DNA of 64,000 bases, taken from assembly GCA_024743405.1 (NCBI GenBank), contig JANSWP010000017.1, positions 28,730 through 92,729 of the forward strand, given 5' to 3'. Both the position numbers and the translations under genes were made by a program. The stretch comes from Bacteroidota bacterium (GTDB lineage Bacteria > Bacteroidota > Bacteroidia > Chitinophagales > Saprospiraceae). Each line of letters starts with the position of its first letter. The stretch's first letter is position 1. The notes below the pieces were generated by a model. That model made no database searches and was not told the origin of the DNA. It saw only the letters and a program-made list of their open reading frames with translations. This document shows positions 45,336 through 53,722 of this stretch, one piece after another.

Positions 45336-46508
45336 ATGAAGCAAAGAATCATTCGCTATATAAAGCATTTATTTGGCACCGTATTATTCTTGGCACTGAC
45401 TGGCGTATTTGTTATCGTTTTGATGAACGGAACGGTTGATTACAACCATAATCCTTTAGGAATAAACCTAGAAAAAGAGGGGCCATATGTCTTTTATGAG
45501 TCAGATAGCACCCTTAGTGTAAACTATATCAGAGGAAATAAAACTGATGGCTTTTACCTTGACCAAAACAGCTACCATTCCAGTGATACCATATTAGCAA
45601 GTTGCTATTTTCCTCTAGACAAATCAAGCTTTGATTTTAAACTAGAATCGAAGTTTGAAATACCTAAGTCCACTTATAATGACGGTGAAACAATTTTAGC
45701 AATCTCTGATATCGAAAGTGGTTATAAAACCTTTAGAGACTACCTCATCAACAATAAAGTTATAAACTCTAACCTCAATTGGACTTTTGGTAAAGGTCAT
45801 CTGGTTTTAGTTGGTGATTTTGTAGATCGAGGAAAATCAACCACTCAGGTTCTTTGGTTCATCTATAAATTAGAGCAAGAAGCAAAAAATCAAGGAGGAC
45901 ATGTTCATTTCATTATAGGCAACCATGAATTATATAATATGCAAGGCAAATACAAATCTGCCTCCTATAAATATTATGGTGTTGCCTCCATTTTAGGAAA
46001 ACAACATCACCATCTATACGATGACCACGCATTTATTGGGAGATGGATGGCTTCAAAAAACACTATTGAGCTAATCAATGGTAATCTATTTACTCATGGT
46101 GGTATACATCCAGAGATCGTTAAATATGCAATAACCATTGATCAACTTAACCAAATTAACCGAAAAAATTACCGCAAACCATTTTTTCCTAAACCTCAAG
46201 AATCTGTTGACCAAATAATTCTTTCAAAAAGAAAAGGATTATGCTGGTATAGAGGATATTTTAATGAAGATTTATCACAAGAAGAGGTAGAGAAGGGAAT
46301 TGAGAAGTTTAATGCCAAGTCCATAATTGTAGGTCATACACCCCAATGGACTGTAAAATCAATGTATAACCGAAGAGTCTTTGCTATTGATGTAAAGCAT
46401 CCAAAAGACTATATCAGTAACTGGCCAAATAAAAAGTCAGAAGGATTACTAATTAAGAACGGAAAATACCTTCGTCTGCTAATGAATCAAAAAATATTTG
46501 AGCTTTAA
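45336..46508 (+). CDS. metallophosphoesterase with N-terminal membrane anchor
   Basis: A 390-aa calcineurin-like phosphoesterase. A transmembrane helix at about residues 13-30 (FGTVLFLALTGVFVIVLM) anchors it, with the catalytic part outside the cytoplasm. Metal motifs are ISDIES (D125; the usual D-x-H has Glu127), GDFVDRG (160-166), GNHE (195-198), FTHGGIHP and VGHTP. This combination resembles PPP/Shewanella-type phosphatases rather than DNA repair nucleases. The D-x-E change may be a subfamily trait. It is followed 12 bp later by the CPBP protease gene, so the two form an operon. Confidence 0.9.
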   Translation: MKQRIIRYIKHLFGTVLFLALTGVFVIVLMNGTVDYNHNPLGINLEKEGPYVFYESDSTLSVNYIRGNKTDGFYLDQNSYHSSDTILASCYFPLDKSSFDFKLESKFEIPKSTYNDGETILAISDIESGYKTFRDYLINNKVINSNLNWTFGKGHLVLVGDFVDRGKSTTQVLWFIYKLEQEAKNQGGHVHFIIGNHELYNMQGKYKSASYKYYGVASILGKQHHHLYDDHAFIGRWMASKNTIELINGNLFTHGGIHPEIVKYAITIDQLNQINRKNYRKPFFPKPQESVDQIILSKRKGLCWYRGYFNEDLSQEEVEKGIEKFNAKSIIVGHTPQWTVKSMYNRRVFAIDVKHPKDYISNWPNKKSEGLLIKNGKYLRLLMNQKIFEL

Positions 46509-46520
46509 AAAATAACTAAT

Positions 46521-47201
46521 ATGAAAACCAGAATTTATAACTTTTTAACACAAAAATACGTAGTCCTTGTAACTATGTTTGTGGCTCCGCTATTTGGTTT
46601 TATTGATCGAAATTTGGTCTTCTTTTTTGGACTTGGAGTAGCCTTTATGATTTTATGGGGAAGTAATTTTGATTGGTCAAGATTTGGGATTGGGAAAAAA
46701 ATCAATAAACAAACCGTTTTTAGCAGTTTAAAAATATCATTATTGCTTTTTGTTGGCTTTTACTTAATAATAGACCCTATTCTCCAATTATTCCTTGGTG
46801 ATTTTGATCTATCATCTATAAATGATATAAGAGGTGATTTCGCAGGTTATATGATCTTAATGGTCATTATGTGGATTTTTGCTGCTTTTGGCGAAGAGCT
46901 TCTATTTCGTGGCTATTATATGAAAGCTTTAGCTGAATTATTAGGCAATACCAAGAAATCCTGGTTATTATCAGCCTTCATTACTTCTACCTATTTTGGG
47001 GTATCTCATGGATATCAAGGAGTTATTGGAATAGTATCTTCATTTTTATGGGCTTTCTGTATTTCCATGATATTTAATCGATATAAAAATAACTTACTCT
47101 TGCTGGTCTTAGTTCATGGATTTTATGATACTATAGGTATTACACTTATTTATTTAAACAAGGATCACATTTTTTCAGAATGGATGCTTCAATTGTTTTA
47201 A
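46521..47201 (+). CDS. CPBP family intramembrane glutamic protease
   Basis: A 226-aa polytopic membrane protein (six or more helices) of the CAAX protease/bacteriocin-processing Abi family. The catalytic motifs are E125-E126-x3-R130 in GEELLFRGYY, the histidine in FGVSHGYQG (H163) and the last motif LVLVHGFYD. Roles in bacteria include bacteriocin self-immunity, signalling and membrane protein processing. It lies 12 bp downstream of the phosphoesterase gene. A family B repeat begins about 50 bp after its stop. Confidence 0.9.
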   Translation: MKTRIYNFLTQKYVVLVTMFVAPLFGFIDRNLVFFFGLGVAFMILWGSNFDWSRFGIGKKINKQTVFSSLKISLLLFVGFYLIIDPILQLFLGDFDLSSINDIRGDFAGYMILMVIMWIFAAFGEELLFRGYYMKALAELLGNTKKSWLLSAFITSTYFGVSHGYQGVIGIVSSFLWAFCISMIFNRYKNNLLLLVLVHGFYDTIGITLIYLNKDHIFSEWMLQLF

Positions 47202-47591
47202 AAGTAGATCTAGGAAAACTTGTCTATTGGTTACTAAAACAACCCAAAGTAAGTGCTTGGACAGAAATAAGTTCCATATTTGACGAAAACTGTTTTTTTG
47301 CCAGACGAGGCAAAAAGCACAGGCATATCCTTAGATATGGCGAGTATTTTTAACGAAATATGATGAAAAAATAGTCCGGTATAATATGTGTGAGTTATTT
47401 CTGTCCAAGTACTTAAGGTTTAAAAATTAAGGTATAATATTGGGCGGCACTGAATTTTGGATTGATAAAAAGCTAAACGGTTAGCTTTCCAGCATTCTGA
47501 ATTCCCTTGCAAAAGTGGACAGTCCATAAATTGTTAAAGGGTTTCTTATTTTTACGCCCGTACAGATGAATAATAGAAACATCTTTAACCT
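47202..47591. other. intergenic region with repeat B copy 2
   Basis: This 390-bp gap contains the family B element at 47250-47415 and a perfect 8-bp hairpin, AAAGCTAA/TTAGCTTT, at 47469-47488. The sequence TATTTTTACGCC shortly before the 47592 gene may be a degenerate -7 element. Confidence 0.4.
47250..47415. repeat. intergenic inverted-repeat element, family B copy 2
   Basis: A 166-bp element of identical length to 37672-37837, with about 15 differences by eye. At one arm pair the left A and right T of copy 1 are G and C here, so pairing is kept (TAGACAG/CTGTCTA becomes TGGACAG/CTGTCCA). It contains GCGAGTATTTTTAACG at 47340-47355. Confidence 0.9.
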
Positions 47592-48530
47592 ATGAAAAAA
47601 TTTGCCCTAATCGGCGCAGCAGGTTACATTGCCCCTCGACACATGAGGGCTATAAAGCAGACCAATAACATCCTTTTGGCCGCAATGGACAAGTTTGACA
47701 GTGTCGGTATCATCGATAGCTACTTTCCAGAGGCTAGTTTTTTTACAGAGTTTGAAAGGTTTGACCGACATTTGGATAAACTAAAAAGGAAAGGAACGCC
47801 CATTGACTTTGTGAGTATTTGTAGTCCCAATTATCTCCATGATGCGCACATACGGTTTGGGTTACGAAACCAGGCAGACGTCATTTGCGAAAAGCCTTTG
47901 GTATTGAATCCTTGGAATGTGGAAGGCTTAAAAGAAATGGAAAAAGAGTCAGGGCAACAGATTTATAATATTCTTCAATTGCGCCACCACCCTTCCATTC
48001 TAGCACTAAAAAAGAAAATTACCTCTTCCCCAAATACAAAACATTATATTGACCTAACCTATATTACTTCGAGAGGAAAATGGTATGGCTATTCCTGGAA
48101 AGGGGAACTGTCTAAATCTGGAGGTATTGCCACAAATATTGGAATTCATTTCTTTGATATGTTGATTTGGATTTTTGGGGATATCAAACAAAATCAAGTT
48201 CATATTCATCAATCAGATTGTGCAGCTGGTTATCTTGAGTTAGAGAACGCACAAGTTCGATGGTTTTTGAGTATTAATGCAAAGCACCTGCCGGAGGAGA
48301 TTAAAGGTCAAAATCAAAGAACTTTTAGATCCATAAAAATGGAAGATAAAGAAATGGAGTTTAGTGATGGATTTACAGATCTCCACACGGTGAGTTACCA
48401 AAATATCCTTTCGGGAAATGGCTTCGGAATTTCAGATACAGAAAAATCCATCCAATTGGCACATGATATCAGAAATGGCATCACCATTGGTCTAAAAGGA
48501 GATTTTCATCCTTATTTACTGGAAATATAA
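47592..48530 (+). CDS. Gfo/Idh/MocA family oxidoreductase
   Basis: A 312-aa NAD-dependent oxidoreductase with an N-terminal Rossmann motif (ALIGAAGYIAPRHM, residues 5-18) and the family signature FVSICSPNYLHDAHI, then DVICEKPLVL (the EKP motif). The sequence ILQLRHHPSILALK and the C-terminal half resemble the WbpB/WlbA type, which oxidises UDP-N-acetylglucosaminuronate for lipopolysaccharide sugars. That identification is tentative, because no other sugar-nucleotide gene is near. It lies 15 bp upstream of pxpA, so the four genes probably form one transcript. Confidence 0.88.
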   Translation: MKKFALIGAAGYIAPRHMRAIKQTNNILLAAMDKFDSVGIIDSYFPEASFFTEFERFDRHLDKLKRKGTPIDFVSICSPNYLHDAHIRFGLRNQADVICEKPLVLNPWNVEGLKEMEKESGQQIYNILQLRHHPSILALKKKITSSPNTKHYIDLTYITSRGKWYGYSWKGELSKSGGIATNIGIHFFDMLIWIFGDIKQNQVHIHQSDCAAGYLELENAQVRWFLSINAKHLPEEIKGQNQRTFRSIKMEDKEMEFSDGFTDLHTVSYQNILSGNGFGISDTEKSIQLAHDIRNGITIGLKGDFHPYLLEI

Positions 48531-48545
48531 AACTACCCACTCAAC

Positions 48546-49310
48546 ATGAAAACACTCCAAATCGACATCAACTGTGATATGGGCGAGAGTTTTGGGAATT
48601 ATAAAATTGGCAATGATGAAGAGATTATGCCTTATATTTCCTCTGCCAACATTGCCTGTGGCTTTCATGGAGGAGACCCATTTCATATTGAGCAAACCAT
48701 CAAAAATGCCTTAAAATATGGTATTTCGATTGGCGCCCATCCTTCCTATCCTGACTTACAGGGTTTTGGGCGGCGAAAAATGACGATCAAAAATGCAGAA
48801 TTAAAAGCTATACTAAAATACCAAATTGCAGCGGTCAAAGGGCTAGTTGAAAGTTATGGAGGCACCTTAAAATATGTAAAACCACATGGTGCTTTATATA
48901 ATACTGCGGCGAACGATGCGAATGAAACCTACGTAATTCTGGAAGCTATAGATGAAATTGATCCTAAAATCCTATTAATGGGAATGGCAGGAAGTATAAC
49001 TGAAGAAGTTGCGAAAAAAGAAAATATTCCCTATGTGGCGGAAGCTTTTGCCGATAGAAGCTATACCGAAAATGGGCGATTAATGTCTCGCCAAAAAAAT
49101 GGTTCCGTACTCTATAAACCTAATGAAATAGTTGAACAGGTTTTATCGATTATTTTAGAAAAAAAAGTAAAAACCCAAACAGGAAAATTAATAAATCTCA
49201 CTGCTCAAAGCATCTGTATTCATGGAGACAATCCAAATGTGATTGAAATTTTGAAAGGAATCAATGACGCTTTAAATCTAAAAAACATCCTTAAAAAAAG
49301 CTTTGCCTAA
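48546..49310 (+). CDS. pxpA: 5-oxoprolinase subunit PxpA (LamB/YcsF family)
   Basis: A 254-aa LamB/YcsF protein. It carries the family starts DINCDMGESFGNYKIGNDEE and ANIACGFHGGDP, GAHPSYPD, VKPHGALYN and VAEAFADRSYTENGRLMSR. With PxpB and PxpC it forms the prokaryotic 5-oxoprolinase, which cleaves 5-oxoproline to glutamate using ATP. The stop codon TAA overlaps the ATG of pxpB by one base, showing tight coupling. Cytosolic. Confidence 0.95.
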   Translation: MKTLQIDINCDMGESFGNYKIGNDEEIMPYISSANIACGFHGGDPFHIEQTIKNALKYGISIGAHPSYPDLQGFGRRKMTIKNAELKAILKYQIAAVKGLVESYGGTLKYVKPHGALYNTAANDANETYVILEAIDEIDPKILLMGMAGSITEEVAKKENIPYVAEAFADRSYTENGRLMSRQKNGSVLYKPNEIVEQVLSIILEKKVKTQTGKLINLTAQSICIHGDNPNVIEILKGINDALNLKNILKKSFA

Positions 49311-50035
49311 TGAATACTTTTAAGCCTTTTGGCGACCAAGCTTTATTAATAAATTTTGAACAAAAGATTGATTCCTCAATCAATGATTCCGTTATCGAAT
49401 TGGTATCCAAAATTCAAAAAGCTTCTATTATAGGCATTACATTTTTGACGCCAGCTTATTGTTCCCTCACAGTCGGTTTTGATCCAAATCAAACCAATTT
49501 TAAAGCGCTTTGCCAGGAAATCCTTTCATTACAGAAAGAAAAAACTAGCAATCTTGGATCAAAGGATAGAACCATTTTTAATATTCCCGTTTGCTATACC
49601 CCTCCATATTCAATTGATTTTCAAGCAATCATTCATCAAACCAGTCTTTCAGAATCAGAAATAATCAAACTGCACACAACTACTCTATTCAAAGTTTATA
49701 TGATTGGATTCCTTCCTGGATTCCCTTATTTAGGTACAGTTCCAAATGCTCTTTTTTGCCATAGAAAAAAAATGCCGAGGCTAAGAGTTCCTGCACAATC
49801 CGTTGCTCTGGCTGGATTACAATCAGGCATTTATCCTTCCGAGGCACCAGGTGGTTGGCAAATTATTGGGCGTACACCCATCCCTATTTTTAATCCAAAA
49901 AGTGAATCGCCATTTTTATTGAAAGCTGGTGACCAAGTTCGGTTTCAAACCATTTCTGAACAATCCTATCTCAACCTAGAAAAAGATATCCATTCCAATA
50001 ATTTCGAATTCAAAACCCTCATTGAAAATGGATAA
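49310..50035 (+). CDS. pxpB: 5-oxoprolinase subunit PxpB (KipI family)
   Basis: A 241-aa carboxyltransferase-domain subunit 1 / KipI-like protein. Recognisable blocks are FGDQALLINFE at the start, VYMIGFLPGFPYLG, RKKMPRLRVPAQSVALAG, and SGIYPSEAPGGWQIIGRTP. It is the usual partner of PxpC; the Bacillus homologue KipI also inhibits a sporulation kinase, which is not relevant here. It overlaps pxpA by one base and pxpC by eight. Confidence 0.94.
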   Translation: MNTFKPFGDQALLINFEQKIDSSINDSVIELVSKIQKASIIGITFLTPAYCSLTVGFDPNQTNFKALCQEILSLQKEKTSNLGSKDRTIFNIPVCYTPPYSIDFQAIIHQTSLSESEIIKLHTTTLFKVYMIGFLPGFPYLGTVPNALFCHRKKMPRLRVPAQSVALAGLQSGIYPSEAPGGWQIIGRTPIPIFNPKSESPFLLKAGDQVRFQTISEQSYLNLEKDIHSNNFEFKTLIENG

Positions 50036-50915
50036 ATCAACGCTACAAATATATTTTCATAAACCAGGACTACACACGACCATTCAAGATTTGGGCAGGA
50101 TAGGACATCAGTCCTTTGGAGTGCCAGTTAGCGGAGTCATGGATGAGTTTTCCGCTAAAATGGCAAATTGGTTGGTAGGAAATCAAGCGAACACTCCCCT
50201 ATTAGAAATCACTCTGTTAGGTCCAAAAATTGAATTCAAAAATGATAGTCAAATTGCCCTTACTGGAGCAGATTTATCTCCCAAAATAAATGGAATTTTA
50301 GCAAATTTGAATGAAACCCTTTTCATAAAAAAAGGTGATATTATGTCCTTTGGGAAAGTAAAATCTGGTTGTCGTTCCTACCTGGCAATTCGTGGAATTT
50401 GGCAAGTAAAAACATGGCTCGGAAGTGCGAGTTATGTCCCTCAAAATGGTTCAGTCCTTACACCTGATAGTTTGATTAAAAAAGATCATTCCATATCTAT
50501 TCTCAGTGATTCAATCATTGAAAAAAAGATTCTACCAAAAAAACTAATAGTTGACTATCCTGCTATTCAATACATTCAAGTTTTTCCTGGTCCAGAATTT
50601 GATTCTTTTTCCAAGATAGAAATTGCACAGTTTTTTGGACAAAATCATGAAATCACTCCTGATTCCAATAGAATGGGCTATCGCTTAAATACACAATTGA
50701 TAAAAAACCAAATTAATAAAGAAATTATTTCATCAGGAATCATCCCTGGCACGATTCAAATAACAAGCGCTGGAAAAGCGATAATATTGATGAAAGATGC
50801 CCAAACTACGGGAGGCTACTGTCGATTTCTGAATGTTATTTCTAGTAATTTAGATAAGCTTGGACAAATGAAACCTAGAGATAAAATTCGATTTTCATTG
50901 GTAGGTTTTGATTAA
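50028..50915 (+). CDS. pxpC: 5-oxoprolinase subunit PxpC (KipA/biotin-dependent carboxyltransferase domain)
   Basis: A 295-aa subunit 2 protein. The hallmark N-terminus GLHTTIQDLGRIGHQSFGVP is present, then SGVMDEFSAKMANWLVGN and ITLLGPKIEF. The C-terminal FPGPEFDSF, SNRMGYRLN and MKDAQTTGGYCR blocks complete the carboxyltransferase fold. I prefer the ATG at 50028, inside pxpB, to a TTG two codons upstream. The stop codon lies at the left edge of repeat B copy 3. Confidence 0.94.
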   Translation: MDKSTLQIYFHKPGLHTTIQDLGRIGHQSFGVPVSGVMDEFSAKMANWLVGNQANTPLLEITLLGPKIEFKNDSQIALTGADLSPKINGILANLNETLFIKKGDIMSFGKVKSGCRSYLAIRGIWQVKTWLGSASYVPQNGSVLTPDSLIKKDHSISILSDSIIEKKILPKKLIVDYPAIQYIQVFPGPEFDSFSKIEIAQFFGQNHEITPDSNRMGYRLNTQLIKNQINKEIISSGIIPGTIQITSAGKAIILMKDAQTTGGYCRFLNVISSNLDKLGQMKPRDKIRFSLVGFD

Positions 50916-51079
50916 GGGAGCAAGGGATAAATAAGATACCCAAATTTTGCACAGCTAATTTTTCTTAAGTTGAGACAAAAAACACAGACATACCCAAAGG
51001 TATGGCGATTATTTTTAACGAAAAATAAAGGCAAAAGAGCAAGTAAAATGGGTAGGTTATTTATTTCCTGCCCCCTAAC
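50912..51079. repeat. intergenic inverted-repeat element, family B-related copy 3
   Basis: An element of about 168 bp overlapping the pxpC stop codon. Imperfect arms run AGGGATAAATAA-GATACCC against GGGTAG-GTTATTTATTTCC. The inner stem CATACC-CAAA-GGTATG (50989-51004) is followed by GCGATTATTTTTAACG (51005-51020), one base different from the family B core. Relative to copies 1 and 2 the stem has a compensated T-A to C-G change. Confidence 0.75.
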
Positions 51080-51103
51080 TATACTAATAATCTCAAACCT
51101 CTA

Positions 51104-53509
51104 TTAAAAGATTTGTTTTCTAATATTGGAATAACTCCGTTTCGTCGCTTTTTTGATATCCTCAAAATTTCTCTTATTCCTTGTTTTGACTTTCATTTCT
51201 CCTGGTTTTCCGGTCAAATTAAGCCGAACTTCCATCCCTCCCCGCTCTATTGTTTTTTTCCGTTTCTTTTTTCGTTTTTTGGGGCTGAATAAGAGCTCCT
51301 TCAAACTCAACTCCACATTAAAATCCATCTCTTCATTTGGTTTCCGATTCCCGAATAAGGACATAGAAGTCAAGTTACTTTGGAAATTCAAACTTGGAAT
51401 AATCAATTGATGACGATGAAATAAGGCTTTCCCACTCAAATTATCAATATAAATATGAGCGGCTTCCTTTTTTTTGACATGACGTAATGCCTTCACAATC
51501 GGTTCAAAATCAATCAATTCCGCTTTTTTCAGATTATACTCCCCAACATAACTAATGCCATCTGAAGGTAATGTCAAATTAGCATCAATTAATGCTTTTA
51601 ATTGAACATTTGCACTTACTCGACCCTCCACTTGTTGACTTGTCAGTACCTTTTGATCAAAATTGTTGAATATTTCTAGTAGTCTTTTGGCATTGATATT
51701 TCCCAAATCAATAATGGTAATTAGATTATAATATTTTTGGCTGTTTTTCTTCAATTTTGCATTTAAAGAAAGGTGTCCATGCAAAACATCTGTAGATAAA
51801 TTGGGAATATTAATATCTCCATTTTTCAAGATAATCGCCGCTGAAAAATCTTCGGCTACTGCGGCGCGATATGTAAGTTGAGGCGTATTTATTTGAATTT
51901 CCCCAGCCAAGTAATAGGGCAAATTAAGAGGATGTTTCGCTTTATTTACTTTTTGACTAGTATTCGATAATTCAGTGAAAACTTTATTCAAATTAACACT
52001 ATTTGAATAAAGTTTTAAATCAAATTCAAGGTCTTTTAGATTGTTTTTAAAGAGTCGATAACTATTGTCAATCGCTCCTGTCAATTTGAAAGGAATTCCG
52101 GACAAATCACCAGACAATTCATTAATAAATAAGAGACTATCTCTAATCTGGATTTGTCCATTTAAACTTTTAAAGTCCAGATTCGAACGACTTATTGATA
52201 ATTGATTATTTTCAAAATCCAATTGCCCATTGAAGGAAGTAAATAATTCACTCTGTTCATTTAGTTTTCCTCGGACTTGACCATTTAAAGCTAGAAGTCC
52301 ACCTAATTTTTCTATTTTAGGTAAAGGGATAAAAGCTCCTAGATCATTTAAATCAAGGTTAATATCAAAGTCCAAATTAATAAGTGGATCCCGAAAATCT
52401 GTAAGATGCATTTCTAAGAATATCGGTTTCCCTTTGAGTTTACCTTCTAAGTTCTTTAAGATTAATTCATTTGTTCTTTCAATATTTAAGAACTCTAATT
52501 CGAAATCCAAACTATCAAGTTTCACATCATATTCAGAGGAATAGACAGCAGCATCTGAAACGGTCATTTTTGCGCATAAATCTGCATTTTTTTTAGCTCC
52601 CGAAAGTCCATTTATTTGAATATCAATTTCATTCCTCGCAGATTCATTTACCTGTTCAAATTGAGATTTTAAATAAGATGGTAACAATCCCAAAAGTCCT
52701 TCAAATTCATCCATTGCATGAAAACTTAAATCAAGTATATTTCCATGAGGATGTTGGGACTTTACACTTCCTTCCGTATTAAAGGGAATCCCCCCAAAAT
52801 TAAATACTCCATCCCTAAGTATTGTGACTCTCTCCAATTGATTAATTTCAATTTTTGAGACTAACTCAATAGGCTTATTCTCTAAAATTCGGTTATCTTG
52901 AATCGAAAAAGAATCTAACAAGCCTATTATTTTTCCTTCTAAATCTATTATTCCATTTTCTACAACACCATGAAAATCAGCATTTTGAATGTCAATCTCC
53001 CAATTCGATTTTTTGAAATCATTCTGTCCACTAATTGTAACATTTTGAAAATGAAGGTTAGGTAAGGTCAATAAAAGAGGGCCTTTCTTTTGGAGTGTAT
53101 CTCGCTCTTTGTATTGTAATAATCGAATACTTTTACCCAATGAATCAGTAAAAAAAGTTAGTACTCCGTCTCGAATATTCAAAGATTTTATTTCATACTC
53201 TCCTTTCAATAATTTAATAAAATTGATTTCCGAATCCATTTCCTGGATGTATAAAATGGATCTAATTTCGTTGTCAGAATGATTATTGACTTTCAAATTT
53301 TGAACACATAAATAGGGATGTGGGAAACGATGAAAAAAGGAAAGATTGACATCTACGGAATCTACACTTGGTCCAAAGGTCTCTTTTAAGATTTCTTCTA
53401 TTTGAACCTTTGCTTTGTTCTCCAAAAAGTAAATACTAGCAGCCGAAATCATCCCAAGAAGGAGTAAAGCAAGAAGGAAAATGAAAAGCCGGTTCAGTAT
53501 TTTTCTCAA
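51104..53509 (-). CDS. AsmA family protein
   Basis: An 801-aa protein with one N-terminal transmembrane helix (LFIFLLALLLLGMISAASIYFL, residues 9-30). A long periplasmic beta-rich region follows, of the AsmA/TamB-like kind: NLHFQNVTISGQNDF, LDLSFHAMDEFEGLLGLLPSYL, LRVKGK-like repeats and a C-terminal AsmA-2-type domain (FEPIVKALRHVKKKEAAHIYIDNL). The C-terminus is basic (KKRKKKRKKTIE; KRSYSNIRKQIF). AsmA proteins are linked to phospholipid transport and outer-membrane biogenesis. It is a single gene in the minus direction, convergent with pxpC. Confidence 0.88.
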   Translation of the reverse strand: MRKILNRLFIFLLALLLLGMISAASIYFLENKAKVQIEEILKETFGPSVDSVDVNLSFFHRFPHPYLCVQNLKVNNHSDNEIRSILYIQEMDSEINFIKLLKGEYEIKSLNIRDGVLTFFTDSLGKSIRLLQYKERDTLQKKGPLLLTLPNLHFQNVTISGQNDFKKSNWEIDIQNADFHGVVENGIIDLEGKIIGLLDSFSIQDNRILENKPIELVSKIEINQLERVTILRDGVFNFGGIPFNTEGSVKSQHPHGNILDLSFHAMDEFEGLLGLLPSYLKSQFEQVNESARNEIDIQINGLSGAKKNADLCAKMTVSDAAVYSSEYDVKLDSLDFELEFLNIERTNELILKNLEGKLKGKPIFLEMHLTDFRDPLINLDFDINLDLNDLGAFIPLPKIEKLGGLLALNGQVRGKLNEQSELFTSFNGQLDFENNQLSISRSNLDFKSLNGQIQIRDSLLFINELSGDLSGIPFKLTGAIDNSYRLFKNNLKDLEFDLKLYSNSVNLNKVFTELSNTSQKVNKAKHPLNLPYYLAGEIQINTPQLTYRAAVAEDFSAAIILKNGDINIPNLSTDVLHGHLSLNAKLKKNSQKYYNLITIIDLGNINAKRLLEIFNNFDQKVLTSQQVEGRVSANVQLKALIDANLTLPSDGISYVGEYNLKKAELIDFEPIVKALRHVKKKEAAHIYIDNLSGKALFHRHQLIIPSLNFQSNLTSMSLFGNRKPNEEMDFNVELSLKELLFSPKKRKKKRKKTIERGGMEVRLNLTGKPGEMKVKTRNKRNFEDIKKATKRSYSNIRKQIF

Positions 53510-53685
53510 TTATAGTGGATTTGAAAATAGCAGGGTAATTCTTTACAAAGAAAGGAAAGATAGGCTATTTTGTTCAATATGGTCATAGCCATATTCAATA
53601 TTGTCCTGAAATTGCCTTCTTTAGAAAATATGCTTTGCCTAATTAAACATTCTGTTGCACTTCCAAAAAAATCACTTCAATTTCC

Positions 53686-53693
53686 TACATTTG
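53686..53693 (+). promoter_or_regulatory. candidate -7 element for the molybdopterin oxidoreductase gene
   Basis: TACATTTG matches TAnnTTTG and lies 29 bp before the ATG at 53723. No TTTG is present at the ideal spacing upstream, so support is partial. Confidence 0.45.
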
Positions 53694-53722
53694 GGAAAAT
53701 TTGAATAAAAAAATTCAATATA

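Noticed and set aside
46521..47201. CPBP protease as immunity protein of the C39 exporter
   Set aside because: CPBP proteins can protect against bacteriocins, but this gene is 9 kb away and paired with a phosphoesterase, so no link is supported.
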